64,000 nt of DNA from Neoscytalidium dimidiatum (lineage: Eukaryota; Ascomycota; Dothideomycetes; Botryosphaeriales; Botryosphaeriaceae). The position numbers and the translations under genes are program-made. The notes beneath the pieces were generated by a model. The model was given only the letters and a program-made list of their open reading frames with translations, was not told where the DNA came from and did not search any database. Numbering within the stretch: position 1 is the stretch's first letter; each line of letters starts with the position of its first letter. The stretch covers positions 1,922,001 to 1,986,000 of the forward strand of contig CM074705.1 of NCBI GenBank assembly GCA_037367355.1, written 5' to 3'. Positions 34,701 through 47,497 of this stretch are shown here, one piece after another.

Positions 34701-37087
34701 ATGCGACGGGAGAACGCAAGGCAGAGCTGTGTTACTATCCCCCCTCCTCGTCTCTACCACCGGAGGGCTTCTTTTTGCTCGCCATCTGGTCTTGACCTCG
34801 TCGTGTCCCCGCCTGCACCTTTCCACCTCGCATGGAAAACACAGAGCAATATTGGCGCTGTTCCTACTGTGGAAGAACTCCGCCATAAGTACGCTACTTG
34901 GTCACTCATATCCACCGGACGGACCGAGCAGCGGTCGCCCCTGCGCGGCACTTACCTGTCACCGGCATGTCACGCCCTCATCTCAAATGCGTGCAGCGCT
35001 TTTCCCTCCAACCGATCGACGCTATAGTGCTGCCGCCCAGCAGAATAACGTACCACCACATCATCCATCGCACAAAGTCCGCGACTAGACTCGTGCACCG
35101 TCACCGGCGGTATGCTCTGGACCGTCTAGTCGCTATCGCCAGCTCCGCCGTATCGCCGCTAGAGCCTGCACGACGGGATTAGAGCAAAACAAGCTTCACT
35201 GACCTAAAGTCTTGCTTCCCTCGCCTTCGCTGCCCTCCTTGCCTGCCTCGGGTATCTCATTACCGTCGCTCCTTCGGCGTTGACTGTGTTGTCCTCATGC
35301 CGGAGCTATTGCATCATGACGTACGATGTCCATGTGGCATGTGGCATGTGTACACGTATCACTATGAAGCATCTCTGTAGCGCTTACGACTGCTATAGTG
35401 TCAGGAACTGTCGCCGTGACACCACAACTAGGATTTGACCTGCGCGACTACTTGTCTCATCACCCTGAATCCGCCGAGATCCCATCACCAACATTGACCG
35501 CATCATAGGAATGGGAGAGAAATAAAGGTGGACATGACTATCAAAATGTCCCGTTCTCCGAGATTTTCAATTCCCCCCACAATTAGACGTGCCGATTATC
35601 ATCCAGGATACGCACATAACTGCCAAGTAGGTAAATAAGCCCTTCCCAAACCCACCTCGTGGATCCTATCTGTCCGTGCTCAGATAAGTGGCGCAAAGAA
35701 GTGAAGAAGCTGGAAACGGGAAATGGGGTGCTCGGGCAAAAATTGCCTCATGCAACCTTTGCGGGAATAAGTACCGCGGAGGCTAGAAGAAGGAAATAGA
35801 GGGCGTGTTATCTCGCCACCGCAATGTGGAAAAGCTCAACAAGCGCAGCGCTTTGTGTGTGTGCGTGTGTGCGAGTGTATGTGACATGAGCAGCTAAGAG
35901 TGAAAAGCTATAATGAAAAGTGGGTACTGCTTTCATTATCATAAGGTCGTCGGGGGTATGTGTTCGGGTCCTCATTCATGGGTAGCTTGTACCCTTTCAT
36001 TTCGACAAAGTCATGGAATTTACATGGGGATATGCGGTATGCGTGACATAGGGTATGCATTCGATTAAAATGATCGTGAAACTTTTTGTGCCTTTCGTTG
36101 TATGCGTCATGAGAATTGAGAGACAAAGATAGATGGTAAAAGAAATAGAGGAAACGAAGCGAAGAGATGAAAGTCGTGTCAGACAGAAAAGTGCGGCGGA
36201 TAAATGAGAAAATCCTCAATCATTCCTCCAGTCCGTCAGAGCAGTAGGCAGCGCACTCGGTGTGAAATTGCGTAGTGGCTCGGAACGCCACTGCCGCAAC
36301 GACCCTCCTGGAGAAGAGGCAGGATGCGAAGGGTCAGGGATGTACATTATTGGTTGTGAGGGAGGTGCACGCGCGCGCGCGCTGTACCCCGCAATCCCCC
36401 TTTCCGCATTTCCCAGGCACCAGGGCCATAGTGGAAATAGCCGGCCCGCTCATCCCAACCATTATTCCTCTATCCATCCACCCCCCCAGCGTCTATCATC
36501 CCTCCCCACCCACTCACAGCAGTCAGTGCTCGTGTGGGAAAAGGTAGGGAAGGAATCCAGACTGCCCGCTTTAATGCAGGGCCCTGAAGAACTGATCGAC
36601 ACGAGCACCTGCATATGGGCTCCACCAGGAACCATATTGGAAGTGTCAGCTGGCCCCATATCCTGCCGCCACCAGCCGACAGCTCCAATCATTCCTTCTC
36701 TTCGGCCTCGCCCTTTCTTCCCCGGTCAGGATGGATCGATCGTATTTGCCGCTGGCAGCATCTAGGGCTGCATTTGAAAGGAAAAGAAGGCTTAAGAAAG
36801 TGGCGCCGAAGGATCCAATCATCGAGCCGCATGCATCGCGTCATACGGCTAAATTGGCCAGCAAACTTGTCTCGCCATTGGGCGAGCGGGTCATTTTTAT
36901 TTTCTTTTGGTGTCATTCCACGAAAGGGTTCGAAGGGGTATGCGGAGGTGGCGCATTGAGGCTAGCTTGCGTCGCAGCATCGTGGATGTAGGGTGGTGTG
37001 TTTGGGTTTGGATGTTTGGGGACAGGAGACCATGGTTCCGCGCCCGTGTTGAAAGCACGTTTTATTGATGAGGTGCAGTTTCCATCA
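31739..37087. other. 5.3 kb gene-poor region
   Basis: No gene I can support. 31740-35200 is GC-rich and full of overlapping frames on both strands without family resemblance, including a 254-codon frame at 32921-33685. 35200-36250 is AT-richer and nearly frame-free. 36250-37087 leads to the 3' end of the zinc-cluster gene. Short repeats such as tandem CATGTGG near 35330 and GTGTGTGCG near 35855 are present. It may hold regulatory sequence, non-coding transcripts or old transposon debris. Confidence 0.5.
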
Positions 37088-39531
37088 TCAGACTTTCAAG
37101 CCCGCAGATCGTAGGAACATCTGGCGTCGTTCTTCGGCCTCACGAATGATTTCGGCCGACAGGCGAAGGCTGGGCGCTAAGTGGGCGTAGCGCTCGATTT
37201 CGACGACCACGTCGTTGATCAACAGGTCCATCGCGTTTTGTGGCGGGAGCAATGCCGAGAGCGACGGCGACATAGTGGCGCCCATGACAAGCAGGGTTTG
37301 TGAGACGATTCTGCAGGAGATTGTTAGTCTCAGATTGCTCCACGCCATTGGATAGTTTGGATCACTTACGAGAGCGCACCTTGCCACAGATACGGAAGGT
37401 GACCAGCGTGGCTGATTGCAACGGTCAGATGTGACTGATTATTCGAGAGACCTGTGGTCACGGGTACTTACTGTGCTGAGATATGCTCCAATTGGCGGAT
37501 GCACGCTTCCAGGCACCGCCGACAATTCTCCTGCACCACCGGATCCATGGCGGCCGACTCATCGTTCAGAACAGCCAGGATGTACGGTCGGAAAATTATG
37601 GTCCTGCACGCGAAGTAGCGAAGTCGTAGCACCGTCTGCACGGGATTCGACAGCGGCACTCTGCTGTGCGGAAACTGCACCGGAAGGGGCAGGCCCTCAT
37701 ACCACTGTGTGAGCTGGAAGTCAAGCTCCGCGACTAAGGGCTCCAGTGATGCGATGGAGGCGTTGGTCGACGTCTTGGTGTAGATCAGATGGCTCACACG
37801 GTTCAGCAGTCGCCGCAGCGCGATTTCCGCCAAAAAGTACCATAGCTCGTCCCGGCCAGCCGGAGGCTCCTCTCCTTCATCCTCAAACCCCCCAGGCAGA
37901 CCAACTGTTTCCTCGAACTGCACGATGCCCGAGTGTGGAAGGTCAAGTTCCGCAAGTAAATCACTGCAAAAAGAATGTTAGCAATACTATCGTGGCCGAG
38001 AAGATGGAAAACTGTCGGTACCTTTCAAAGAGTAGGGTGTTCCAATACACCCTCTCGCTCAATTCCTTGGAATGTGGTGGTAACCTGCCTGGTGCACTAA
38101 GAAGTAATTGCAGCTTCATGCTCGTGTTGGTCAAGAGGTTCCAAGCCTCGAGGGGACGGACAATGTAGAAGAGATACGCGGAGGCCAGAATGTGGCATTG
38201 CGCCGCAACAGTATTGTTTCTGGTCATAAGGCTGGGCAAGAGGGCCCACGCCGCAGCGAAGTAAGACATGCCCGGCGGGTCCTTGTCCCTGGGCTGCTGT
38301 GATATGCTGCCCGCGTTGCTGGCGGCGCCAAGCGCAAGGACCAGCAGGACAATGCAACTTTCCGGGCCTTCGCGAAAGCCGTTCGAGAGTGCAGTGCGGT
38401 AGTATGAATGCCAGTTGTACGGATTGACGCAGGCGTACCAGACATTGACACGGTCGAAGAAAGCATGAACGTAAATATTGGTATTGGATAGGTCGAGGCA
38501 TTGCGAAGAGTTCAAGTGCAGCGGCTCGCGGGCCATCTCGAGTTGCAGCAGAACTTGCGGGTCGTAAGGGCGCGAAACCAGGTCGCGGATCATCGGCCAC
38601 TGCAACAGGTGCAGAGCTGGAGTCGTGTGGATCTTGGGCATAGTAGAGATATTGGACGAAGCCGTCGACCATGTCCCAAGCCCGTTGAGTGGGAGCATGC
38701 CCATGGGAGCCCCAGGGCCGCCGCGCATCAGCACATCTTCGTTAGTGCTGTTGCTGGCGGCAGGCGAGCCACCTGCAATGCCGCCGAAGATGCTGCTAGC
38801 CTGTTGGGCAGAGAAGTTGGTGCGGAGCAGGCCCTCGATACGGTCCAGGTGCTCGAGGATCAGCTTGTCGCCGGCATCAAGCTTAATACCCGGCTCGCGG
38901 TAGACACACTCGGCATTGAGTTCGGTGCACAGCCTGCACTTCGGGCGGTTGCCATCACAGCGGGATTTCCGCGACCGGCAGATTTCGCACTGGACAGCGG
39001 GTCAGTCGACAGAGTTTGTACATGCAGAAGATAAGAGTGTAGCATTACCGCAATGGTGGCACGGCGGCGAGGGTAGTCGATGGTGCCGTCGCTAGGCCTC
39101 TTCTTCGCGGCCGAGCTCTGCAGGTCGGCCGCACCGCTGGCCATACCGTTGGCGAGGGCGGCCTGCTGGGACGTGGCTGGGTGGGCGTCCGAGGCGGACT
39201 GAAGGTCACGCTCGCTGCTGGAGGCGGTGGACATGTTGCGCGAGCGCTTCTTGTAGTTGCCTGAGCCGTTCAAGAACGTGCTGCTCGTGGGCGAGAACGA
39301 GAAGCATGTAGGCGAGTCCAGCGACAGGCGCGGCGACTTGAGGGCGGTCTTCAGCAGAAAGTTGCTGGCATCGGGCAGAGTCCCCAGGTTGAGGGCGAAG
39401 GCATCGCTGGCGCGCGAGTACTGGGCCTGGGAGAGCGCGGCGGACGTCGTGGGTTCTGCTGACAGCGGACTGACATCTGGGGGGGTTACGGGCGTCTGCA
39501 TGATTGGCTGGTACGCCGCGAGCTTGGCCAT
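37088..39531 (-). CDS. Zn2Cys6 fungal transcription factor
   Basis: Sequence-specific regulator with a GAL4-type binuclear zinc cluster and a fungal-specific middle homology region; target genes unknown. Five exons, 39531-39049, 38989-38022, 37963-37472, 37411-37370 and 37310-37088, with introns of 58-60 nt, join to 735 residues. The cluster CEICRSRKSRCDGNRPKCRL plus CTELNAEC has all six Cys (162, 165, 172, 179, 182, 189) in correct spacing. The linker KLDAGDKLILEHLDRIEGLL is probably a dimerising coiled coil. The middle homology region includes FFDRVNVWYACVNPYNW, the LAELDLPHSGI junction created by intron 2, and YLWQGALSIVSQTLLVMGAT. The binding domain lies 160 residues into the protein, and intron 1 ends exactly before its first Cys. 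Exon 4 is a 42-nt microexon. Confidence 0.92.
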
Positions 39532-42500
39532 CCTCGGGCGAGGCGCGCGGTGGCTGGAGGACCTAGCCTAGGGAGGGCAGCAGCACTGTAATAAAAGTGC
39601 GCCTGGCAATGGGGGCGCCGGCAGCAGAGGGACGAAGGGGCAGGCGGGGAGGGGCAATTTGAGTACACAAGAGCCGGCGCAGTCGACAGGCGGGCGGAGA
39701 GCTGGCTGGCTTGTATAGACGGAAGAGGCATTGGCTGCATGGACTATTTATTATATTATGAGTACGGAGTATACAGACTGGTGTGGATGGGCTTTTGCCG
39801 CTGCTGCTGCGGGGCGCCGCCGCTGGACGCCGGCCCCTGGCGGCGGGCAGCAGGCAGCCTGGGCGGATGCGCGGATGGGCAGGCAAGGCGACAGAGTCAT
39901 GCTGGCCGGGAAAAGAGACGTGATGAGCAGGACCTGACGCCGTCGCGACTGCGTGCTGTCTGAATCGCCCTCGTCCGTGGCGGTGGCAGCCACGCGAGCG
40001 CTGGCCGCCCGAGCTAAGCGAGCTGTGGGGATGGCCGCTGGGGTGTCAGGCTGTGGCATGCGCGCTGCGTGCTGCCGGGAGCTGGTGCTGGTGCTGGTGC
40101 TGTTGCTGGTGCTGGCTGGGAGCTGTCGCCGGGGGCGTCCAACTGCATGAGTAGCACCAAAACCCACTGCCGGCCGTTGGCGCCCTGGCCACCGCAGCCC
40201 TTACCAGCCCGTGGCCCACTCCCGGCTAATACCATGGTCGCCCGCCGATTGACGGTGGATCAGCGTGCTGCCGCTGCCCGCGTACCTACAGCACGGTCAG
40301 TGGCTGACCGGGGGCCGCCTCTACTTTCACCATCTACGACGCCCAAATAGATTAAGGCCAAGACCAGCTCTCAGTAGCACTCGCCCAGCACTACCCGCCA
40401 CATGCCCGAGGGCAGCGAATCCCTTTGCGCTGCCCGCCCAACCGCTATGGCCCCCGGCTCCCCGACCAAAGCAGCAGCATCGCTGGTGATCTCTCGAGAG
40501 CCACCCACAACTCACTGTCGTGTCTCTCCCTGGACCGTCATGCTGCCTTTTTTTTTTCCACCGCCCCGACCCACCCGCATATCCACTGCTCCTGCCGTAG
40601 CACCGGCCAGGTGCAGACTCTGAAACCTTCAATCTCCGATGACGCCTGCGATTCCAGGTACTTTCGACTCAGTATCCGCCCTTCGCAGCCCATCGGCCTG
40701 CTAGCACCCGTCGTGGGAGCAATCCTCGAGCCGCCAGCCATTGGACAGGCCAAGGCTTGAGACTAAACATGCCCATAATCACTAACCGGCTTCGTCTCGG
40801 CCTTGCGCCTCCGCCTGGAGCCAAAGCAGAGACGCGTCTTGCCTCCCACACGTGGTACAATAACCCACATTCTGGAAGCTGCGAAGCACCAGAATCCTGC
40901 CGTCAGCACCCGGCAAGATGCCGTTTCATTCACGGAGATGCCGATCTCGAATGACTCCAAGCGCGGTGCGAGCCTAGCCGTACCGCTTAACTTCTCCCTA
41001 CCAGGGCTCGAGTCGTCAGCTGCGCAGAGCTTGGACATTCTGCAAGGTTGTGGCCGAGACGAGCTCGAAATTGACGCAAAAGTGGCTTGTGGCCGTCTAG
41101 CCGCCGAATGATACGCTGTTTCTACCCAGCGCCAGAGGGAGTGATGGCGTTGCGCGCAAGTGGCGGCCCGCAAGGGTAGAGGATGATGCTCCCTGGACCG
41201 ATCGGCACGGTATGGGAAACGGTAGATCTAACTGGCTGTTCGACCGGCTGCATCCGCTGCGGGTGATGGACCGGGAAGAACGGGACAGGTTCTTACGCCG
41301 AGACATGCCTAGGGGGATTGCATACGGATGACGAGTGTCGAGGGTCTTAGCCAGGTACGAGCATCCTCCCACGTTCGCTGATTCGTGCCCGATTGTACAA
41401 CGACGCCCTGTGAGTCGCAGATGAAAACCTTTCCCGCGCCGTGGTGACCTGGTTGTCCAGCCGTCGTCCCTGTTCTGTGGACATCATGCGACCCACCGAC
41501 TTGCAGAATAAGCACTTTTGACACACAACGTACATGCAGGTGCAGCGCGTCCAGAATCACTTCTCGGTTACGGCGACCACTGATAGGCCGCAACCTCCAC
41601 ACAGGACCACCGACATGCTCCTTTTCATAGCTTCTAGAGAAGTCCACCGGTGAGAAGACGTAGATGGCTGATTCAAGTGTTAGCAAGGGGAAAGCGGGTC
41701 CCTCTTACCGCTCCTTTCCAACGTCCACGACGACCTTTTAGTACCTCGCTTAGCCTTGGACGACTAATTCAGAAACAACTTGAGAGAAAAAAGTGGGCAA
41801 GGACAATTTGCACGAGCTCTCCATGGTACGCTGGAGGAAACTCCGCTGCAGGCATGGATGCGGTGCCTGATCCCAGATGTCCTTGACCCTAAGACATGTT
41901 GACTCGCAGACCCGCAGCTGAACCCTGAGGACAAGGTCAGTAATAGCCTCATCCTTTGGTCTGGACCATCCAGATGTCGTTGCTTATGAAACTTTTTGGC
42001 AGGCAGATCAGCGATCAGATGTGAAGTTTCTCTTCCGCATCGGGACGGAACGATCCTTTAGGTACCCAATTATAGTGTCGCGGAGCCGGATAGGCAATGC
42101 GCAGCGCATCAACGGTTCGGGAACCTGGATGGCGGCTGCGTTAGTCTGGCTACGCGTCGAAGTAGAGAATGTTTGTTAGCACTGACCACTGCTTGCTGCA
42201 TCGACAAGGCTTTTGCGACCAACCCCTATACTCCTGTTCATCAGCCGACAACAGTCGAGCGAGTAGCGGAGGTCGTCGGCCAGTGACCCGCCATTTCGGA
42301 AAAGCGAGACCGAGCGAGGGCATATCGGGAAATTCTTAGCCCCAGCGAGGCGGTGACAGCTGGAGTGATGCAAAGCCTAAGGATTACGACAGCTTTTACT
42401 CGTAACCTTGATAGTTCTTGTCGGCATTCCAGAGAAGCTCCGCGCCTCGGCAGACAGCATGCTTCGATGCCTCGACGCTGTTGATCATGTCAACCCGTGT

Positions 42501-42787
42501 AGTCTTCCCGGTGCGTTTGCGCAGCTGGTGGCAACGAACAGGTCGTGAGACTTGCCTGGTCCACTCGCTTGGTGCAAACGAGTTCGCATCAGCGCAGCTA
42601 ATCAGGTAGCCACGAGGCAGGACCGACTGCTACCAAGCATTCCCGGCTGAGGGAGGGAAGAGATCGCCGAGACCTGCTCCAAAAAAATCTCCAGCACCTA
42701 CCGCGAAGAGCATAGACGCCCTGCTGAACGCAACGCACCCAAGAGACGATCCTCGTATCGACAGGATTCCGAGAGCCCGACCCCAGC
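39532..42787. other. 3.3 kb gene-poor region
   Basis: Upstream of the zinc-cluster gene (-) and of the 187-residue gene (+), so it holds both promoters. It contains a GCTGGT tandem at 40081 and a T run near 40549. Frames up to about 140 codons occur on both strands, none recognisable. Confidence 0.5.
40081..40120 (+). repeat. GCTGGT hexanucleotide tandem
   Basis: About six imperfect copies of GCTGGT (one GCTGTT variant), some 550 bases upstream of the zinc-cluster gene start. Confidence 0.85.
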
Positions 42788-43463
42788 ATGAGCGAAAAGA
42801 ACCGGAAGCCGTCTTCGGTAGATCAGCAGCTGGCAGATAAGGCCTCCACGGCGGCTCGGAGCCGTCGAGCTGATCATGCGGCCGAGCCGACTATGATCAA
42901 CCATGAGGTGGAACCGAATTTCCTGACGGACCCCGACGCGGGCGGAAGCGCTAACGAGCCTAGGATGCTGCCATGCCTCCGGCTGAAAACGTCTTCTCGT
43001 CCGTCATCACAGCAAGTGGACTGAGTCCAGCTACGAATCGCGATGCGGAACCGCGGGTAACAGGGGACATATCCGACAGCTGAAGGGATACTCTCTAATC
43101 CGGTGGGTCTAGGATACGACGCGAAAGCCGGCCCCCAGAGCAAAGGAAGCGGGCGCCCAGATAGCTGCGGCCATGAGTGAGGCTGCAGAGGCTGTGGTGG
43201 ATACGGCTAGGGAAGTGAAGAGCATAATCTCGGAATCGGCAGTGAAGGCTCGCAAGAGGCTGGACGACAAAGCCGAATCTTCCCTTGGCCCGTATGGAAG
43301 TCCAGGTACCTGCGTTCCCGGCGACTTGGATCCGCTAGCGGAGGCGGTGCATGCAGGATTGGACCTCGAGGGCGGCAAGTCGAAGAACAACGAGGATGAC
43401 GGAGAAGGCCGGGAGGATTGCGCTGGGGTGGAAGCCACGGAAAGCAAGAAGGACGAGAAGTGA
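42788..43463 (+). CDS. Conserved-looking small acidic protein, spliced
   Basis: Function unknown. No single long frame shows this gene; I rebuilt it from three exons, 42788-42907, 42964-43056 and 43113-43463. Two introns of exactly 56 nt (gtggaa...cctag with CTAAC; gtaaca...tctag with CTAAT) leave 187 residues in phase. The central part reads MPPAENVFSSVITASGLSP, then an Ala-rich helix-forming segment (KEAGAQIAAAMSEAAEAVVD) and a predicted amphipathic, Lys/Glu-rich stretch. The tail is acidic and Lys-rich (KSKNNEDDGEGRED). The first donor gtggaa is weak; reading through it would end the frame soon after. The opposite strand also holds a 160-codon frame, but its Ser/Pro-rich composition looks like a shadow. 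There is no signal peptide or membrane helix. Confidence 0.6.
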
Positions 43464-44422
43464 GACCCTTCTCTGCGACGTGGCAGCGATGGACGACGGC
43501 AGCGACGCGGTCTGGGAGAATACCCTGTCTGTCGGTCGGACGATTTTCTTGTCAGGAGCACTGTGCCATTACTCAAAAGAAAGCATGCCACGATGAAAGC
43601 GGCAAATGAAGCATCTCGCTACACCAACGGACAAATTTTGCCCTCATGCGTGGAGAGACATTCTGAAGCACGTACGACGGCAGCAGAAGCCGCCATGAAT
43701 CCTTGGGGTGAGGAATTGCAAGCCGCGAACCGAGAGTTGAAGGGCGACCTGCAGGTGACCTGGGTGCCGGCGTCCCTGGAGTCTGGATTTGTTTTGATTT
43801 GTTGTAGGTGGAGTCGGGAAGTGGGAACCGCTGCGGACATACCCTTGCGGCGACGCTGACGTTAACGCGCGCCTCTTCCCCGTGCCGTACAAAACTTGGC
43901 TTCCGTACCCGTCGCTCCCCCTGTCGACCCACTCGCTTCTTCCGCGGTGCACCGAGACGCCCCGCTGCAAAGTAGGCAGTTGGCTGTTCACAGGCAACCG
44001 TAAGACTCACTAGAGTGTCTATAGAGCCTTCGCTACAGAAATAGGGCTTCTAGGGGACGTGATTGGCTCCGCTGCGGCCCGGCGGCACTATCTGGCTTCT
44101 TATACGGTACCCCAGCAGCGCCCTTCGAAACCCATCTACATTACAGGAATTTGATGGCCCTGCAGCTAAGGTGAATTAGATAAGTACGTAACAAGTTCGC
44201 GCAATTGTAATCGAAAAGTGGTTCTACTGAAGGGATGGATGTAAATGAGGGCACGGTTCAGCTTTGCGGAACCGCCCCGTTCGGCTTGGCACCCGGTGCC
44301 GGCGAATCATCGTGCCGGTGCGCATCGAAGCCCTGGGCAACTTTTTTTTTTTTCCCTAGAGAAACTTCGTGACGCCGCAAGCACGCCCCAAGTCCGCACT
44401 CTCAATCCCTACATTCGGCAGC
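43464..44422. other. Intergenic region upstream of DBP3
   Basis: Holds the 3' end of the 187-residue gene and the DBP3 promoter, including a pyrimidine tract (T11 near 44343) about 70 bases before the DBP3 start. No gene recognised. Confidence 0.55.
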
Positions 44423-46995
44423 ATGGGCAAGCGCACGGCTAGCCAGGCTGGCATTACTCATTCCGGCGAGGTCCGCGGTAAGACGAAGAAGAAGAAGAAG
44501 ACCGCCGCGACCGATGGAGAGACTACGCCGCCAGTACCAAAGCCCAAGAAGGCAGAGAAATATGCGCGAGCAAAGGCCCTGAGGGAGCAAAAGCGGGAAG
44601 CTCGCAAGCTAAGTGCTAACGGCCAAGGACCTGTCACAGGCGCGAATGCCGTCAATGCAACCCCAAAGAAGCTGAAGACCGATGCGCCAACTGGGCAAGA
44701 CGCAACGCCAGCATCCACTACCACACCCGCTCAAACACCTGTTGACCCTACCGCTCCTGTGTCCGCCACCCAAGCCAAGAAACAGCAGAAGATCTTCCGC
44801 AAAGGCGAGAAGGCGAAGGCCAAAGAGGAGAAGAAAGCTCTACACAAGAAGCTGAAAGCCGAGAAGAAACGGAAGAAGCGCGAGGCCAAACTTGCTGCAC
44901 GCGCGGCCGCTGAAACACAGAAAACCATGAACGAGGGCGAAGGCGAAGGTGCACAGTCAAGCGGTGAAGCAACGGAACCAAAAGAACTGTCCAAAAAGGA
45001 ACAGCGCAAGCTACAAAGAAAGGCCGAGCAGCTGGCCAAAAAGGCCGAAAAGGCCGCTAAGAGGGCGGCGAAGGAGAATGGGGATGTCAAGCCGGATCAG
45101 AATGGCAAGATTAACCAGAGCGAGAGCGATGACGCTTCTCTGACGGCTCAACAGAACGGCGACTCTAGCTCATCGGATAGTGCTGTCGCCTCTCCTGCTG
45201 CAGAGATGAATGGCACAAGCGGCGAAGATACCGAAATGCCTGACGCTTCTGCCTCCACCGAAGACATCACAGATGAGACTTCCGCAGAGTCTACTACGCA
45301 GGAGGAGATCCCGAAGGAAACCAAGAAAGAAAAGAAAGCAAAGAAGGACAATGCCGAAAGGAAAGAAAAGAAAGACAAGGCCGAGAAGAAGGACAAAAAG
45401 AAGCGGAAGGACTATGCTGGAGCTACAACCATTGAACCGACACCTGCTGAGATCACGACTGCTCCGGCAACTAACGGTGCAGTTCCTCCTGCTACGAATA
45501 ACATCTCGGGTTACGCGGAAGACCCTGTTCTCACGGCCTTGCCTCAGTCCGAGATTGATGCTTTTATGACGAAGCACTTCATCGCTGTGACTGATCCTCT
45601 CGGTAGCGCGACGAAGCTCCGCCCTATCATATCATTCGACCACCTCCCTGTCACTGACGAATCGCTACGTGCACCATTCGCAAACTTCACTGCGCCTACC
45701 CCCATCCAGGCCGCAGCCTGGCCTTCGCTGCTTTCCGGTAGGGATGTCATTGGTGTGGCTGAGACAGGTTCCGGAAAGACGCTTGGGTTTGGTGTGCCTT
45801 GTGTGCGCCACATCATGTCCATGTCCAAGGTCAAGGGCGTCAAAGCAGTCATAGTATCCCCCACCCGTGAGCTCGCCTCCCAAATTCATGAACAGCTCGA
45901 AAAAATCGCCGAGCCGGCTGGCTTAAAGTCCGTCTGCATCTACGGGGGTGTTCCAAAGGATGAGCAAAAGTCTGGACTGAAAAAGGCAAGCATTGTGGTT
46001 GCTACGCCGGGTCGCTTGAACGATCTTATCGATGAAGGTGCTGCAGACATCAGTAAGGCGGACTACGTCGTTCTTGATGAGGCCGACCGTATGCTCGACA
46101 AAGGTTTCGAGGACGCGATTCGCAAGATTATCAGCAGTACTCGCCCTCTCGGCGAGCGCCAGACGCTCATGTTCACCGCCACCTGGCCAAAGTCGGTCCA
46201 GGAGCTCGCCTCGACGTTCATGAAGTCCCCCGTCAAGATCACCATTGGGGACAACCCTACCGGTGAATTGCGAGCTAACACTCGTATAACTCAGACGGTG
46301 GAGGTTGTGGATCCGCGCGAGAAAGAGCAGAGGCTCTTCCAAATTTTGAGGGAGCACACGTCTGGTAACAAGAAGAATGACCGGATTCTCATATTCTGCT
46401 TGTACAAGAAAGAAGCTACGCGCGTCGAGGAGTCGATCCGCCGCAGAGGCTTCAAGGTCGGCGGTATTCACGGTGACCTCAGCCAGTCTCAGCGTACAGC
46501 TAGTTTGGACAAGTTCAAGAAAGGCGAAATTCCCCTACTTGTTGCCACCGATGTTGCGGCAAGAGGGCTGGACATTCCTGCAGTTAAGCTGGTAATCAAC
46601 GTGACATTCCCATTGACTGCTGAGGACTACGTCCACCGCATTGGCAGGTGAGTTTCGAGCGCATTGTCCAGTCACCATTCACTCGGTTGAATCATTACTG
46701 ATCTATTTGCGTAGAACGGGCCGCGCGGGACAAGACGGCAAGGCCATTACTCTCTTCACCGAACATGACAAAGCTTTGGCTGGCGCGTAAGTGACCCTGA
46801 CAGTCCCGGGTTCTTGAAGATGCAGCTAACGGGTCCAGTCTTGTCAACGTTCTCAAGGGAGCCAACCAGCCTGTGCCGGAAGCTCTCATGAAATTCGGCA
46901 CTACTGTCAAGAAGAAGGGTCACGAGGCCTATGGCGCTTTCTACAAGGATACTGCCGACATGAAGCAGGCGACGAAGATCACGTTCGACGACTGA
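44423..46995 (+). CDS. DBP3: DEAD-box RNA helicase Dbp3
   Basis: Nucleolar ATP-dependent RNA helicase for large-subunit pre-rRNA processing. Exons are 44423-46647, 46715-46786 and 46839-46995; introns of 67 and 52 nt give 817 residues. The helicase motifs are complete: Q motif region [16 protein letters not shown] (about residue 446), [20 protein letters not shown] (about 551), [24 protein letters not shown] and HRIGR-TGRAGQ, the last split by intron 1. The TATWP form of motif III fits the Dbp2/Dbp3 subgroup. The first 390 or so residues are an unusually long Lys/Glu/Ala-rich extension with repeated KKEKK and [11 protein letters not shown] blocks, a likely nucleolar signal and RNA-binding tail; yeast Dbp3 has a much shorter one. 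The ATG at 44423 (MGKRTASQ) is the first in frame. A run of A follows the stop codon at about 47026. Confidence 0.93.
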
Positions 46996-47497
46996 GGATG
47001 GACGGGGCCAGCGAGCGAGATTGCAAAAAAAAAAAAAAATTAGAAGATCCATGGTATAAAATAGAGGCGTTATAGGTTAAAACTGTGTCGAGGTCATCGG
47101 GTGGATACCGAAGAGATAGTCATCTTTGCTAGTTGCTATCGCAGGCATCTGACGTGCTAATACGAACATACTTTTCCTGGCGCTTGGAACGGAACTTTGA
47201 ACTGCTAGAGCGAGCTTCCGAATAACGGGAACTTATCGCTTCGTTTTACATACTCGAAGATGCCGAAGTCAGTCCAGCCAACCCCAGAACGGCGACCTCG
47301 GCGACCAGCTCAGAGATTCGCCGAAGGTGGATCGGATCGTATATCAAGCGACTCCGCCTCAATCGCCAACACTCAATTCAACCAACAGCATTCGGCATCA
47401 CATCTCATACCAAGAGTGTTGTCAGAAGGAGGATTGTTGCCGGAAGACTAGCACAAGCGCCAGCGACATCACGGGCAGTTGCCGAAGTAAGGGAAAA
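46996..47497. other. Intergenic region with A14 tract
   Basis: Contains the DBP3 3' region with an A run at about 47026-47039, then the leader of the 55-residue gene. Short frames starting at 47260 and 47327 run into that leader, but only the codons from 47498 match a family. Confidence 0.6.

Noticed and set aside
43109..43591. 160-codon minus-strand frame
   Set aside because: Antisense to the spliced 187-residue gene; Ser/Pro-rich shadow of Glu/Lys-rich coding.
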